Assembly (NCBI GenBank): GCA_030248065.1
Contig: JASAMV010003304.1
Span: forward strand, 1-64,000
Source of the DNA: Rhynchonema sp. JSB1_4
Taxonomy: Eukaryota; Nematoda; Chromadorea; Monhysterida; Xyalidae
Direction: 5' to 3'
Length of the DNA: 64,000 bases
A model generated the notes under the pieces. It was given only the letters and a program-made list of their open reading frames with translations, had not been told where the DNA came from and searched no databases. The translations under genes were made by a program, and so were the position numbers. Of this stretch, positions 22,669-34,200 are shown piece by piece. Every line of letters begins with the position of its first letter. The first letter of the stretch is position 1.

Positions 22669-23467
22669 CCACCTTATGTAAAATATTACAATGTTATACA
22701 GTACGTTGCTCGGCGGGTTAGAAACATGTATAATTGTAAATTCAAAACTATTCGCATAAGTGATAAGTTTCAGACATTTTATTGAGTTTTATACAAAAAC
22801 CTATGGTTTTATATTGTTGGTGAGAATCGTGTTTGTGTGACTTTGGTGACTGTACGTTAAGTTTTCTACACCATATCTATTTTTGATTCCAGCCAGTATT
22901 GCAGTGCTCAGTGTCCTGTGCGTGCTTGATGTATAATAGAATAAGTTGATTCAGTTTCTGCGATATCAGCGCAGAGTCAAAACCCTTCTTTTGTGGGTGC
23001 GTTTGGTGCAGCGTGGTGCAGTGTTGTTCACTTTATCAAGCGCACATCATCACTTCTCTGTTGGTCTGCGTAAATGACGGAGTTTGAAACTAAAAAGGGG
23101 TGTTGGTTTCGTTGGATTATTGGGAAAGACATGTTTTTGTGTGAATACCGTTATATCAGCACTGAATCGGTCACCAAGACACCATGCTAGTTTGAGAAAA
23201 AAATTTGCGAAAAAATTAAAACAAAAGGTGCAAAAATATATGCAGAAGCCGCTTCTGTGCACTGAGACATCATGAATTCTTATGAACTTGTTCGTGGGTG
23301 GGGTGGAACAGACCAGAGGTCGCAATCGGGCCGGGTTTGGCTGGCCCAGCCCAGCCCAATTTTTTTGGGTCAGATTTTTACCCAATTTTTGTCATAATTT
23401 TTGGAATTTTTCTAAACCGATGTTTTGGTGAAAAAGTCGCTGTTTTCAATGAAAAAAAGTTGTCAGA
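22669..23467. other. A/T-rich intergenic DNA
   Basis: No gene or repeat boundary is visible, apart from a short G/C-rich stretch CGGGCCGGGTTTGGCTGGCC near 23330. The latter has a relative near 60760 and may be the end of another repeat family. Confidence 0.4.
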
Positions 23468-23844
23468 TACCGTAAAAACCTAAATACAGCCCCCCCCCGG
23501 AATAGGGCCCCGTAACATAGCCCCCAAAATGGGGTCAGTGAATTAATAGAGCCCCCGGAATAGAGCCCCAAATGAAGTCGACCATACAGCAGTGTGTTAA
23601 GGCTTGTTAGGTGTCGCGCGTCTGCTGCTTGCTCAGCGCACACCGAGCTTTCCGCCGACCTTTAGGTACACCCAAGACCCAACTGACCTTTACACCGTTT
23701 CGAAAATATCACCCAATAAACCTCCTTCACAATTTTTTTCAGATTCAGGTCAGTGGATCAATGGAGCCCCCGCGGAATAGAGAGCCCCCAAAATGGGGTC
23801 AGTGATTTAATTGAGCACCCCCTTGTATTTATGTTTTTACGGTA
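23468..23844. mobile_element. MITE with TACCGTAAAAACCTAAATA termini, copy 2
   Basis: Left end TACCGTAAAAACCTAAATA at 23468; right end a variant, TGTATTTATGTTTTTACGGTA. Subterminal words CCCGGAATAGAGCCCC and GGGGTCAGTGAATTAATAG. The interior carries an arm of the GGGTGATATTTTTGA element (23610-23720), so it has been invaded or recombined. Confidence 0.7.
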
Positions 23845-24131
23845 TACATTACGGATTATACTTGCCGAATCCGTCAGAAATTTGGGGTATTTTTGACATT
23901 TCAGTATTTTTAAAAAATCCCAATTCACCTCAAGAGTCTGGAAAGAACGTTGACAGTCGATCTTCTCCAAATCTTGCGAATTGGAAAAGAAAATTTCAAA
24001 AACACGCCATTCTTTTTTTACCGTAAAAAAACGTAAAAACAAGGGGGGTTGAAGAAATTTTAGGGGAAGATGCTGTTGCTGTACCGTACTATTTTCGCGG
24101 GCATTCAATTTTTATTTTTTAAATACGGACC

Positions 24132-24443
24132 GTGAACGATCTTGTGCTTGTGTACAAGGTCATTCACGGTCACATACCTGGGGTAACCAAGGAATCCTTC
24201 TTTCCATCTCGTGACACCGGCCGCCCAACCCGAGGGCACTCCCACGGTTTGTGTCGAGTCCATGGCGCGGGTGCAGACTTGTCCGGGTACTGGGCCTATC
24301 GTGTCGTGGACCTCTGGAACAGGCTCCCAGAGGACGTCGTCTCTGCTGCCTCAATTGCGGTCTTTAAAACTAAACTAAACTCACGTGGTCGAGACGTAGT
24401 TTCTTGCCACATTTCATCAAAATTCTCAGTTGTCGTTGACTGA
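24132..24443 (+). pseudogene. 3' end of a non-LTR (LINE) reverse transcriptase
   Basis: A 103-codon frame without stops gives the well-known C-terminus of CR1/Jockey/Rex-like LINE ORF2: YKVIHGHIPG, then YRVVDLWNRLPEDVVSAASI and VFKTKL. The catalytic RT domain (FADD) is absent, so this is a 5'-truncated dead copy, the usual result of LINE insertion. The element runs on to a 3' microsatellite tail (24697-24722). Confidence 0.8.
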
Positions 24444-24696
24444 TCCCCTCAGTCACTGGGTTGCTGCTTTCAGGTCATCATCAATTTTGTTGACATCTGT
24501 TATCATCTCGTGTTCGCCATCAATCGCTGATTTATCGCCTGCCGTTGCTGTGTTGTTTGTTGTTTTTGAATCTCTCCGGTACGTTTTGTCGTTTGATCAT
24601 TCATGATTATAATTTTGTGTGCTATTTACTGATATGTCTCTTTTTTAGGTGTTTGCCGGATCTCCTGAAGGTCTTTGCGTGAGCTTACAGATAAAA

Positions 24697-24722
24697 TTTG
24701 AATTTGAATTTGAATTTGAATT
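24697..24722. repeat. (GAATTT)n tail of the LINE copy
   Basis: Four to five tandem copies of TTTGAA/GAATTT ending the LINE fragment. Simple-repeat tails of this sort replace poly(A) in CR1-like and related LINEs. The gap 24444-24696 is the LINE 3' UTR. Confidence 0.7.
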
Positions 24723-24778
24723 TAAAATGTGCATAAATCGCAAATTTTGTACTTTTGGGGGACCCAGTGTACCGCAGT

Positions 24779-25203
24779 GTACCGTATTCCCTAAAATAGA
24801 GCCCCCAAAAAATAGAGCCCCCCCCAAATACAGCCCCCCTAAAAGGGGTCAGTGAAAAAATAGAGCCCCCCAAAATACAGCCCCTCAACTTGGAATTCCC
24901 CGCTTGGGGGTCGAAAAATCAAGTTCTTGTATAAGACACCTTGTGTACAACGTTTGTGGTTGAGTATATGATGGCGTAAAGCCTTTTATAGAAGATCTGC
25001 ACCCAAAAACACTCAATAATGACCAGTAACACCCTGACAGAACTCCATTTTAGGGGTATTTTTTTGGAACATTTTTTGAGATTTTGGGCAGCGAAAAAAT
25101 ACAGCCCCCCCCAAAAATAGAGCCCCCCCCTAAAAATACAGCCCCCCCTAAAAGGGGTCAGTGAAAAAATACAGCCCCCTTGTATTTTAGGTTTTATGGT
25201 AGT
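24779..25203. mobile_element. variant of the TACCGTAAAA... MITE family
   Basis: Left end TACCGTATTCCCTAAAATAG, right end TATTTTAGGTTTTATGGTA. Inside are repeats of AAATACAGCCCCCC and GGGGTCAGTGAAAAAATA. Parts of the interior (25470-25530 in reverse, GATCTGCACC and CTTTTATGG) recur downstream, suggesting a second, inverted half. At 25199-25440 a decayed copy of the CAGTGTAGTTCCTGG family abuts it. Confidence 0.6.
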
Positions 25204-25640
25204 TCCTGGTCCGGCGCGGCGTTCAGTGTACCTACTACTACTACTACCCCTTTTTTCCGTGCGGCGGTTAGTGCACCTCCCTGGGGTGGAAAAGGGATGT
25301 GTAGCAGTGTTATTATTTATTTCTTATAAATATGACTATGATCTATACTAATAGAGTAGTAAAAGCTGCATATATAGTTTCGGACCCTTTCGGGGGGGGA
25401 AGACCCAAATTCAGGAAAAAGTCACTTTTTGAAGTCGAAAATTTGACCGGATGGAGTTGTGTCAGGGTGTTACTGGTCATTATTGAGTGTTTTCAGGTGC
25501 AGATCTTCCATAAAAGCGTTTACGTCATCATATACCGTAAAAACCTAAATACTGCCGCCCCCCCCCCCCGGAATAGAGCCCCCCCCCCGTAATACAGCCC
25601 CCCCCAAAAGGGCTCAGTGAATTAATAGAGCCCCCCAAAG

Positions 25641-26288
25641 CAGTGCTGTGGCTGGAGGGGAGGGGGGTCCCCCCAATGCAGTGTAGTTCCTGGGGGGGGA
25701 GGGGGGGTCCCCCCCCTCGGGTACGCTATCTCCCCCTCAGGTGGTACACTATCCCCCTATCTCCCCCTCCGGGTACACTATCTCCCCCAATTTTTGCCTA
25801 AAATAGGCATTTTTAGGCCTAAAATGGGCATTTTTATACCAAAAATGTGTGATTTTTAGGTCAATGTTCTCAAAAGTCGCCAAAATGCCCTTTTTATGAA
25901 GAATTTTTTCCAAAAAGGGGCAAAAATAGGTCAAATTTTCTACCTCAAAAAGTGACTTTTTCCCGAATTTGGGTCTTCCCCCCCCCCTTCCCCCCCTCGG
26001 GGGTACACTATCTCCCCCTCCGAAAAAAACGGAGGGTCCGCTATCTCCCCCTCCGGACCAGGAACTACACTGCCCCAATGGTACCCTACCCGCCCCGGCC
26101 TGGTACACTACCCCCCTACCCGCCCCGCTCCGGTACCCTACCCCCTACCCGCCCCGCTGTGGTACCCTACCCGCCCCGATTTTTGCCCTCAAATTGCCCA
26201 TTTTTTGCTACGCGCGATATATGCACTTTATAGCATATAAAAATAGGCACACAAAAAAACTTGCCCCGCAAAAGTAGCCACAGCACTG
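25641..26288. mobile_element. hAT-like MITE, family CAGTGCTGTGGCTGG
   Basis: Ends CAGTGCTGTGGCTGG / AGCCACAGCACTG, with the exact 8-bp target duplication CCCCAAAG (25633-25640 and 26289-26296). Subterminal words on the right side are GGTACCCTACCCGCCCCG. The core has the GCTACGCGCG/CGCGCG palindrome typical of this group. The element at 25679-26072 is nested inside it. Confidence 0.85.
25679..26072. mobile_element. hAT-like MITE, family CAGTGTAGTTCCTGG, copy C (innermost)
   Basis: Ends CAGTGTAGTTCCTGG / CAGGAACTACACTG; exact 8-bp target duplication CCCCAATG (25671-25678 and 26073-26080). The subterminal word in this copy is GGTACACTATCTCCCCC. The core is the same as 11022-11427 in reverse orientation. 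Confidence 0.9.
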
Positions 26289-26360
26289 CCCCAAAGTAAC
26301 ATTCCCTATACAGTCCTCCCACTCTCCCACACATGGGCCTGCCACCAGACTGCCCCCGGA

Positions 26361-26868
26361 GGGGGCAAGACCCAAATTCAGGAAAAAGTCACCTTTTTGA
26401 GGTAGAAAGTTTGACCTATTTTTGCCCCTTTTTGGAAAGTTGTTAGCCTAAAACCTAGTAAAAGTTGGTTAGAAATCCATGATCAACATTGAACACAAAC
26501 AACAAAGTGGCCATGGAAAAAGATCATTAAAAGAACAGATATTCGAAGCTCTGTCCAAAGCAAAAATATCCAAGAATGCTGCAACTAACTTTTGAGTTCA
26601 CAGTAGGGTTCAAACATGGAACCCGCTAAATGGCACGAACAATATTGTCCAAAGATTTTTATCCCCTGTTCTATTTTTGTATGGATTTGAGGAGTTTCGA
26701 CATTTTACAGACGGAAAGCGCAGGTAACGAAGCAGTACAAGACAGTAAACCATCCCATACACAAGTACACTGACTTCCATGGCAGCTGTTCCATCAGAGT
26801 CAGATCACCGCTGGCTAGATGCCGGCGAAGGCATGGCGCCGTCGTTACAGGCCGCATTTGCAGGTTTT
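26361..26868. other. repeat remnants and unassigned intergenic DNA
   Basis: 26350-26440 is a fragment of the CCCAAATTCAGGAAAAAGTC core found in the CAGTGTAGTTCCTGG family. The rest, 26450-26868, shows no gene and no recognised repeat. Confidence 0.4.
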
Positions 26869-27664
26869 CAGTGATGCAGTTGGTCCGGATGGTGGACATA
26901 GATAGCTGGAGGGTCCAGCTCGTGGACATAGATAGCTGGTCGGGTTATACTTGCGTATTTTTCCGCAAAATATATTTTTGGAAAAAACCGTTTTTTTCCG
27001 GAAAAAACCGTTTTTTTCCAAATATTTTTCCAGTACTTAAGGATACCCATGGTCCAAAAACGCCTATTTTGGAGAAAATTTTGTCGGGAAATGGCCTGAA
27101 ACAGGCTAAAAATGCACTTGGAGATTAAAAAGTGCTCATTTTGAACTTTTTAGGACCGATTTACATTGGTTTTTACAACATCCTTTCGCAACCTTTGAAA
27201 ATATTTCGGAAATTTTTGGAAAAAAACCGTTTTTTTTCAAAAGTTGCCACTTGGAAAAATTTCCGGAAAAATAAAAACGTATTTTTCCGGGCCTCGGAAA
27301 AAAACGGTTTTTTTTTTCGGTTTTGTTTTCGAAAAAAAAACGGTTTTTTTCCGGCCCGCAAGTATAGGTCGGGTATGCCGATTTGGGGGGTATTGGCCAG
27401 AGGTCTAAGGGTTATAAAGATAGGTGAAAATTATGCTAAAATAGGCCTTAAAAGGGGAAGTTTGCTGCATATTAGAAAAAATTTGACCGTCTTGGTCCAA
27501 AAAATGGCGATTTTGGCGCTAAAATCAACACCATTTGGTTGATGTCCGGACATGGTATGTAGCTGGCTTTGGGGTATAGATTTTTTCGGTGGAGATACAT
27601 AGATGGTAGCTGACCCAGGTTTGGGGGTATTACCCCATACCCCTCCCCCCCAACTACATCACTG
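26869..27664. mobile_element. hAT-like MITE, family CAGTGATGNAGTTGG, carrying a nested element
   Basis: Ends CAGTGATGCAGTTGGTCCGG / CAACTACATCACTG. Flanked by CAGGTTTT and TAGGTTTT (26861-26868, 27665-27672), an 8-bp duplication with one mismatch. The subterminal word is GGACATAGATAGCTGG on the left, with related GTAGCTGG copies on the right. Its core matches 934-1196. Element 26946-27366 has inserted in it. Confidence 0.8.
26946..27366. mobile_element. MITE with TATACTTGCG termini, copy 1
   Basis: Ends TATACTTGCG / CGCAAGTATA; exact 8-bp target duplication GGTCGGGT (26938-26945 and 27367-27374). The subterminal parts are arrays of AAAAAACCGTTTTTTTCC. The core (GGATACCCATGGTCC ... TTTACATTGG) is nearly identical to 54582-55009 and 62197-62622. 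Confidence 0.92.
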
Positions 27665-27887
27665 TAGGTTTTGCACCTAGTTTTTCGATTGTCTCTCTAC
27701 ACACGATGGTGGTTCGTATTCTTACTCCATCCTTGCATTCGTCTTGGGAACCTCACCAAATTCGCCTCGTCGAAAAACCAGATTTTTTAAATCAATTGGA
27801 TAGGAATTCCATTTATAAGGGATTCTAGCTCCGTCCAACTATGCGGTAGGATAGTCACTCGATCACACTTACCATTCCACATCCCAG

Positions 27888-30389
27888 CCGCATCGTTGCT
27901 CCATCACATTGCACTGGCTGTGTGCTCTGTGTCATGTGCTTTTGTTGTGCTCACATTTGTTGTGCATGTGATTGGCATCGCGTCATCTGCATGCAAAACA
28001 CGAACCGCACATCGACTCGGATTCCTCTTGGCACTTTTGCCGGTTGGTACTATTTTTGTATTTGCTCGAATCCAGGAATTTATTCAAGTTAAAGTCAGTT
28101 CCGTCTTGTCCAGATCACCAGCTGTGCTGCATTGGTCGCCATGTACATTCCGCGCACTGTGCCCATGGCCAAGATGGTGATGCACATGTGAGCTTGGTTT
28201 GCAGACATTTTTGTTTTATTTATGCTGTTGCTCTTTGCAATTTCAATTTGAGAGACGGTTTCATTCACTTTTCCAAGCTGAATTGCGATTTAATTGTTCC
28301 TCCATTTGCAGCTACTATGCGCGCTGTCTGTTTTTGTTCGTTGAAATAGTCGGCGTCGATCTGTACGGTGATCGTGCACGAATGAAACGCAAACTGCACG
28401 CTCAGGGTTTGCAGGCAAAGTTCGATGTGCCGCCATTGGCGTGCTGCATGCCATTCTTGCCAAAATCCGACATGTCAGGGTTAGACAAACACTCCATGTT
28501 TGTTGCCATTCCTATTGCGTCGTAAAGTATAAGAAATTTTTGTGCATGATTGCAAACAAAATGTCTCGATAGCGACAGATAAAAACGGGCTACCTAGCTG
28601 TTAGCTGAAAAAGAGTGGAATGATCGTTACAGCAAACCAAAAAAATTGAAGCCCAATTTTGAAAATTATTGAGTGGTTGCTGAGTTTATGAATTATCGCA
28701 ACATGCTGTTTCCATTTATTGCCACTCTCACTTGCGCGCTTCCCATTCCCGTTCAGCCGTCTGTTGCACCGTCTCGAATGGCTGATCTGGCAGAACGGCG
28801 TAGTGCGCGCGCTGTTAACATTTGTGATTGGATGCATCGATCTGAATCGAGTCGGCAAACCAATCGAATCGTTTGTGTCACCAAAACTGCCATTGGCTAT
28901 CGCCGGACTCGCCTCCACCGTCACTGCAATGTTCGCACTCAATGTGTATGCCAATGTGGTCGCGGTGCGTTCTTGAAATCTTTGTTTTATTTTTTGCGTT
29001 TGTTATGCTTCATAGTTCTCTGGGTATGTGTTTTGAACGTCTTGTAATTGTGAGGCATAACTCCACCATTAATTGAATTTGCGCTTTTACCTGCCTGGTT
29101 GCTCTGCCGATTACACGGATATTGCTCAGTGCATAGGCGGAAGATCGCCCCAAAATATCTAACAAGTCTGACTGATGACTTTCTAAGTAACGTAAAAAAC
29201 TGCTGATTTTAAGCTTTTGTCTATATACAGGTCCCTCTGAGCGCCTACCGTGCCAAACTGCAGTTTCGTTTTATGCAAGTGTGCGTGTTGATCTACAACC
29301 TTCAGGGCAATATTTTCACACTTTTGGGCCTGTTTCGTTTGATCCCACCATCGGATGGATTGGAAGCACCACTGCACGCTCATTGTAAGCGTTGGAGTTT
29401 CACGTTTTATCCTATTTTTTGCTATTTATCCAATTTTGTGTTCATTTTGCAGTTTGGGAGCACGCATTACTGATCATTGAAATGTGCATCATGAGCAAAC
29501 TGGTTGTTATTCTGTTTCGACGAAAGTACAATCTGTTGTTGCGTCACACGCGACTAACCAGTGCGGCCGTCAGGTAGAGTGCACTTACCAGACTACTTAG
29601 TCGTGATCGTGAAAGATTCCGAGTTCCTCCAATCTATTTCATTCTGAGCTTCTCCAACCTATTTCAATCTCAGTTTTCTCCCATCCATTCAGATCAGTAT
29701 CGGGCCACGTCGACACGACCGATGCCCCAGTCGCGACTGCATCATGTCCGAATTTCGACCAGCAGGACGGCGTCAGCACGAGCAATGCGAGCACAAGGGG
29801 CACTGGCAGCACATGCTCGGAAATGTGCGTGAATGAGAGCTTATGAGTTTGCTAGCAGTGGCACCAAGGTTGGATCCCCGACCAGGTGATTTTGAAGTGA
29901 GCATATTCGGTGATTTTTCCAGAAGTTTAAATTCGACCAACGTAAACTTTGTTTATGCGATGTCGGGGTCTCTGTGGTGGTCAACTTGACAGTTTGCGCA
30001 TAATCACCCAGTGTGCTCATATCAAAGAAAAACCGCACGTCCGACCTTGATGTCACAAAAGCTCAATCAGTTTCTTAAACTGCTGCGATAGTGCGCGCGA
30101 CTTTAAAATGAAAATACTGAACAAAGTATGTATGCTTGGAAACGACTGCAGTTTGTACTCAACGGCGTCCGAGTCGACGAGCGGCAGTCGCGACAATTTG
30201 ACGAGTCGAGGCCCGGCGTCCAGTGGATCGTATCATTCGTTGATGGAAGACCGTCAAGCACGTCAGCTCGATGTTGACAGCAACCCTGAATTGACCAGGC
30301 AATGCTTTGTGAGCAGTGAAGCGACGCAGACTGGAACCGATGAACAACCAGACGAGGAACAGATACGAACGCCGACTTTTGTGGTGTGA
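27888..30389 (+). CDS. SLC51A: organic solute transporter subunit alpha (OST-alpha), 5' exon missing
   Basis: Seven-helix membrane protein of the OSTalpha (SLC51A) family; in vertebrates it pairs with SLC51B to export bile acids and steroid conjugates. Eight exons close in phase: 27888-28042, 28114-28187, 28312-28479, 28757-28964, 29231-29384, 29453-29573, 29693-29824, 30152-30389, at least 415 aa. Family features in order: a first helix (HIALAVCSVSCAFVVLTFVV); ALVAMYIPRTVPMAKMVM, then YYARCLFLFVEI; a Cys pair in PPLACCMPFLPK at the place of the Cys-rich motif of OSTalpha; RLEWLIWQNGVVRALLTFVI; two further helices; WEHALLIIEMC...FRRKY; and a Ser/Thr-rich cytoplasmic tail. The acceptor before 27888 is in phase 1 with an upstream exon I could not find, so the N-terminus is incomplete. 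Confidence 0.88.
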
Positions 30390-31295
30390 AAATTATTATT
30401 GTTTGTTCTCATCTCATCACTTGAAATATTGTGTCGAACAGTTGTTCAGAGGTACTATTTTGTCAGTGTGAAATCATTTTGTCTGCAGGTTTCTTATGTC
30501 AGGTCATTTATGCACTGTGCTTCAGTGACAAGCTTTGGACAATCGCATTCTGCACGTTTTATCACTTTTTGCCAGGTTCGTTTTTACAAAATTCCAGTGA
30601 TCTCAATTGTTTGTGTTATTATTTTCTGGTGTTTTGGGCTCATTATGTCGTTCGTCAAAGCTCTTTCATTTTTATTTCTAATTGAGTAAAACAGACTTCA
30701 CCGTTTGAAACGTACGGGTATTACGAGCAACGAATTTTAGTAAGTTAGATTGCGCAAGACCGTAAGAATAACAATGTGCTCTCAAGTAGTGAATTCGACC
30801 GATCGCCTTGTTAGGTCAGGCGACGTGATCAAACGCGGCAATTCAAACGGACGACAACAACAACAATGACAAACTGTGAAATGTATAAACATACACCAAG
30901 AAACAAACACGTTCGATTGTACATGTACAGAGCACGAGATAAAATCAATTGACAAAAAACTCAAACGGTGGTGCGTGAGAACTGAATTTCGGTAAAGATT
31001 TTACAGTTATTATAATACAATAATTATCGAAACATGATTCAAAAACTCGGGAACCGAAACGATGAGAGAACAAAGAGAAACACGAAACAACAATCAATAG
31101 CGTAATGTATGTAAACAAAAAACGCAACCCTATAAGGACATTGTAATGCTTCTTCAGAACGTCAAACTGCTATCAGAAACACAGCAAAGTGAGGGAGAGA
31201 GAAAACGGTGTGGAAAATAAACAATTGTGAGAACAAAACAGTGATCCCGAGGTGTTGTCAAAGAGTCGGCTGCAGATCCGAACTACGACTGTAGC
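30390..31295. other. convergent 3' interval between SLC51A and ARID1
   Basis: Contains the 3' UTRs of two genes that face each other. Minus-strand AATAAA-like words (TTTATT on the plus strand) and A/T-rich DNA occur. No additional gene is supported; the open frames at 30399-30689 are low-complexity and have no start context. Confidence 0.5.
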
Positions 31296-34200
31296 CTAAC
31301 TGCCCGAGCTGCTATTACTGTTCTCTATGGATGGGGCGTCCATGGGTTCGAGTTTCGAGCCCACCGGTGTGTTGTCGTTCTGCACCGAGTCGTCGTCGAT
31401 GTTGTGTCCCACGCCGTCGGCATCATTGCACACCAACGCATCAGGGTCGGCCGGCTCTCTCGCCCTCTCCTTCTCCCTCTTCTCCTCCTCCTCCTCTTCC
31501 TCCTCCTGCGTCGGCTGCGTGATCTCCTTGTGCAGTTCGTACAGAGTGTCGGCGATGATGGCAGCAACACGCGAGTCCATCAATGTCGACATTGTGAACT
31601 GCAGCAGACGCTGTTGATGTTTCACAAACCGAGGGCGACACACTGCCAGTCGTGACAGACATTGCAGCACCGACGCCGCACGACGCAACATGCCCACCGA
31701 GGTACCGATCAGTTCGGGGTTCTCGCGCAGTGCTTGCATGCCGTGCTTGGTCACAACCTGTCGCAAACGTGGGGACATTGTGAGTGCATGATCGACCAGC
31801 GGTCAGATTAAAATCAACCAACGGACCATCTGTGCCAATTTTCAATCACCACATACATTAAACACTGTTAGCTTTTTGTCCATGAAAACTCTTGAACTAT
31901 GTTTTGGTGCATGTCCCTGTCGTTGACTTATGCTCTATTATAGTGGAAGTTGAGGCCACGCACAATGCTGACCGCGTCAACACAAAGATAGATGTGTGCC
32001 CCAGCGAGCACCAACCTGATGCATACTGCTGTCGTGCACCTCAATGAACGCGACCAAATGATGTATGGCCGGTGTGTCGAATGCGACCACCGAGCACACC
32101 GCTGTCGACGCAACGCACAACGCGTTCGTGAGCACAATGGCAAACTCACGGGTCGGCACGTCCTCGGCCATACTTAGTAGATTGCCCAGTATCTAAACAT
32201 AAACATACGATCGTGAGCGGCATTTTCTGTACTTTCTGACAAATCGGTAAGCGAAGCGAACAGGGACCGCACCTAATACGGTGATCCTGCCGGTCTGGTA
32301 CTGCCGGCCTTGGTCTTACCCATTAATGAAATTTTGAGACATTCATTGGCGTTACTAGTTTCAGCCAGCGTGAAAAGCTTGTCGCAAACAGCATAGCTAA
32401 CACACGACCTTCACGAAGGTCGCAATTAGCGACACCAGTGAAACTAGATTATCGTTGATGCAAAAAAAGCGGATCGATCGCTGTTTGATACCCATAACAA
32501 GCAATCACGCGCAAAATTCAGAACTACCTTCGGGTTCGCGTCACAAAGCGAACGTACCTCTAAGAATCGTTCGATCCTCGGCCATGGCCCAGTGGCTAGC
32601 AGCATGTCCACATTACGTTCATTGACCGACAATTTGCAGAGCGCCTCCAAACTGTACATCAGCGGGGAGCACACTCCCGGGGCCAGGGGATCGCGCGCGC
32701 ATGGCGCTGCGCATATGCACCTGAATGAATATGGGTGGATTAATGCGACACAATGGTTGTTCGGAATGATGATCTAATTGATAGTTTTCAATTACATTTG
32801 TGTCATTGGCCTGATATCAATTACGAACAATCCTATTTTTCAGCTAGTAGTGTCCATCGGCATCGGCAGTGAAACATAAGCACTAGTCATAATAGTCGGC
32901 ATCCCCAGGAACATTTGGATTTAGCCAGATTAAACCTAATGAAGCCGAAAGTGATACATCAAAATCTTTCATCCAATTGTTACACGCCAACTGTTATGAT
33001 GTTCCAACCACACACCAGTGGAGTAACGCATCGAGACAACTGTACGCGACAGATGCTTCATGTGCATAGAAGTCGAGCACGCACGACAGTTGGCAGACCA
33101 CGACCAGTGCGTCTTCACGCAGTTGATCGGCACAACGTTGCAATGCTGTCAAACGACTGATCTCGGCGTTGTCCAATGGTGAGCTGGCCTGAAATAACAA
33201 AAAGATCATTAGTTAGGAAAAACGGTGCGTTTTATGCCCTATTAGAATGCTGTTCTAAACTGTTCTGTTCTAAGCTGTTCTAAACACACAAAATCGAATC
33301 CGTACCTGATCATTCTGCGGGAACACCCTTCTGAGCAGTTTGGGTTCGGTGTGAACGTGCTGATGTTTCAACAATATCAACCTGCCCATCACGGCCAGCA
33401 ACGACGGCAGTTGCGACATGGGTGTGTCGTTGTGTGGCACAAATGACAGGCCACGAATGGCGTTCGATATTGCCAGGCATCGACGGATAAGGTTCGTTAG
33501 ATTGTCAGGTTCGTCCAGTAGTGCACACGGCGGCAGTTGACGGCATTCGTCGTTGAGCAGATGCGAACGCGTGGTTGGCGAACTCGTGTGGTAGTAGAAT
33601 GTCTGCAAATCGAAACACATGCTCTCTTATGGTCGACTTCAAACGTTTGCCAAGCCATAATGCCCTAAATGATTGATGCTTCATCACAAACAACAATGAA
33701 GGGCGCACTCACATGTTCCTCGCTATCACCAGCGTGGTCAGGAGTCGTGGTCTCATGAGTTGTCGGTTCGGTCTTGACCGGTGTCGCCTCGTCAGTGGTG
33801 CTAGTCCTGCCACCGGTTTCGCCGACCACATGGAACGTCAGCACTCTACGATCGTTGACCACTGGATCGACTTTGCTGCCAAAGTGGGCCGAACTCAGTC
33901 CACCGCCCTTCGACCAACATTCGCTCAGCACACATTCGTTGTCGATCACATCCTGAGTGATTGTCGATTGATCGATTCGGTGATTCGTCGATCGATCACT
34001 GGCCAGTCTTCGTTTGAGTCGATCACCAATCTGAGTGGCTGTCTGGTCGTGGTGTATAGTCCGACCGGTGCGTGACACCCGTGTATAGTTGAGTAGTCCA
34101 TTGATCGGATGCTGGTGGTGTTTGGAGCTGTTCGCTCGCTTCACACATGGTTCAACCTCGATCATTTGCTCTTTGGCATCCGTCAACAGGTTGAGATCGT

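Larger units (their letters stand above)
25533..26360. mobile_element. TACCGTAAAAACCTAAATA MITE split by nested hAT-like elements
   Basis: Left end TACCGTAAAAACCTAAATA at 25533 followed by AGAGCCCCCCCCCGTAATAC words. The element resumes after the insertion at 26289 (CCCCAAAGTAACATTCCCTA, equivalent to 9540-9560), then runs into further repeat sequence. Its right end is not intact. Confidence 0.65.

Noticed and set aside
31325..31617. Arg-rich and Ser-rich frames over the ARID1 last exon
   Set aside because: They are shadow frames of the polyGlu stretch in the true frame, which ends at 31296.
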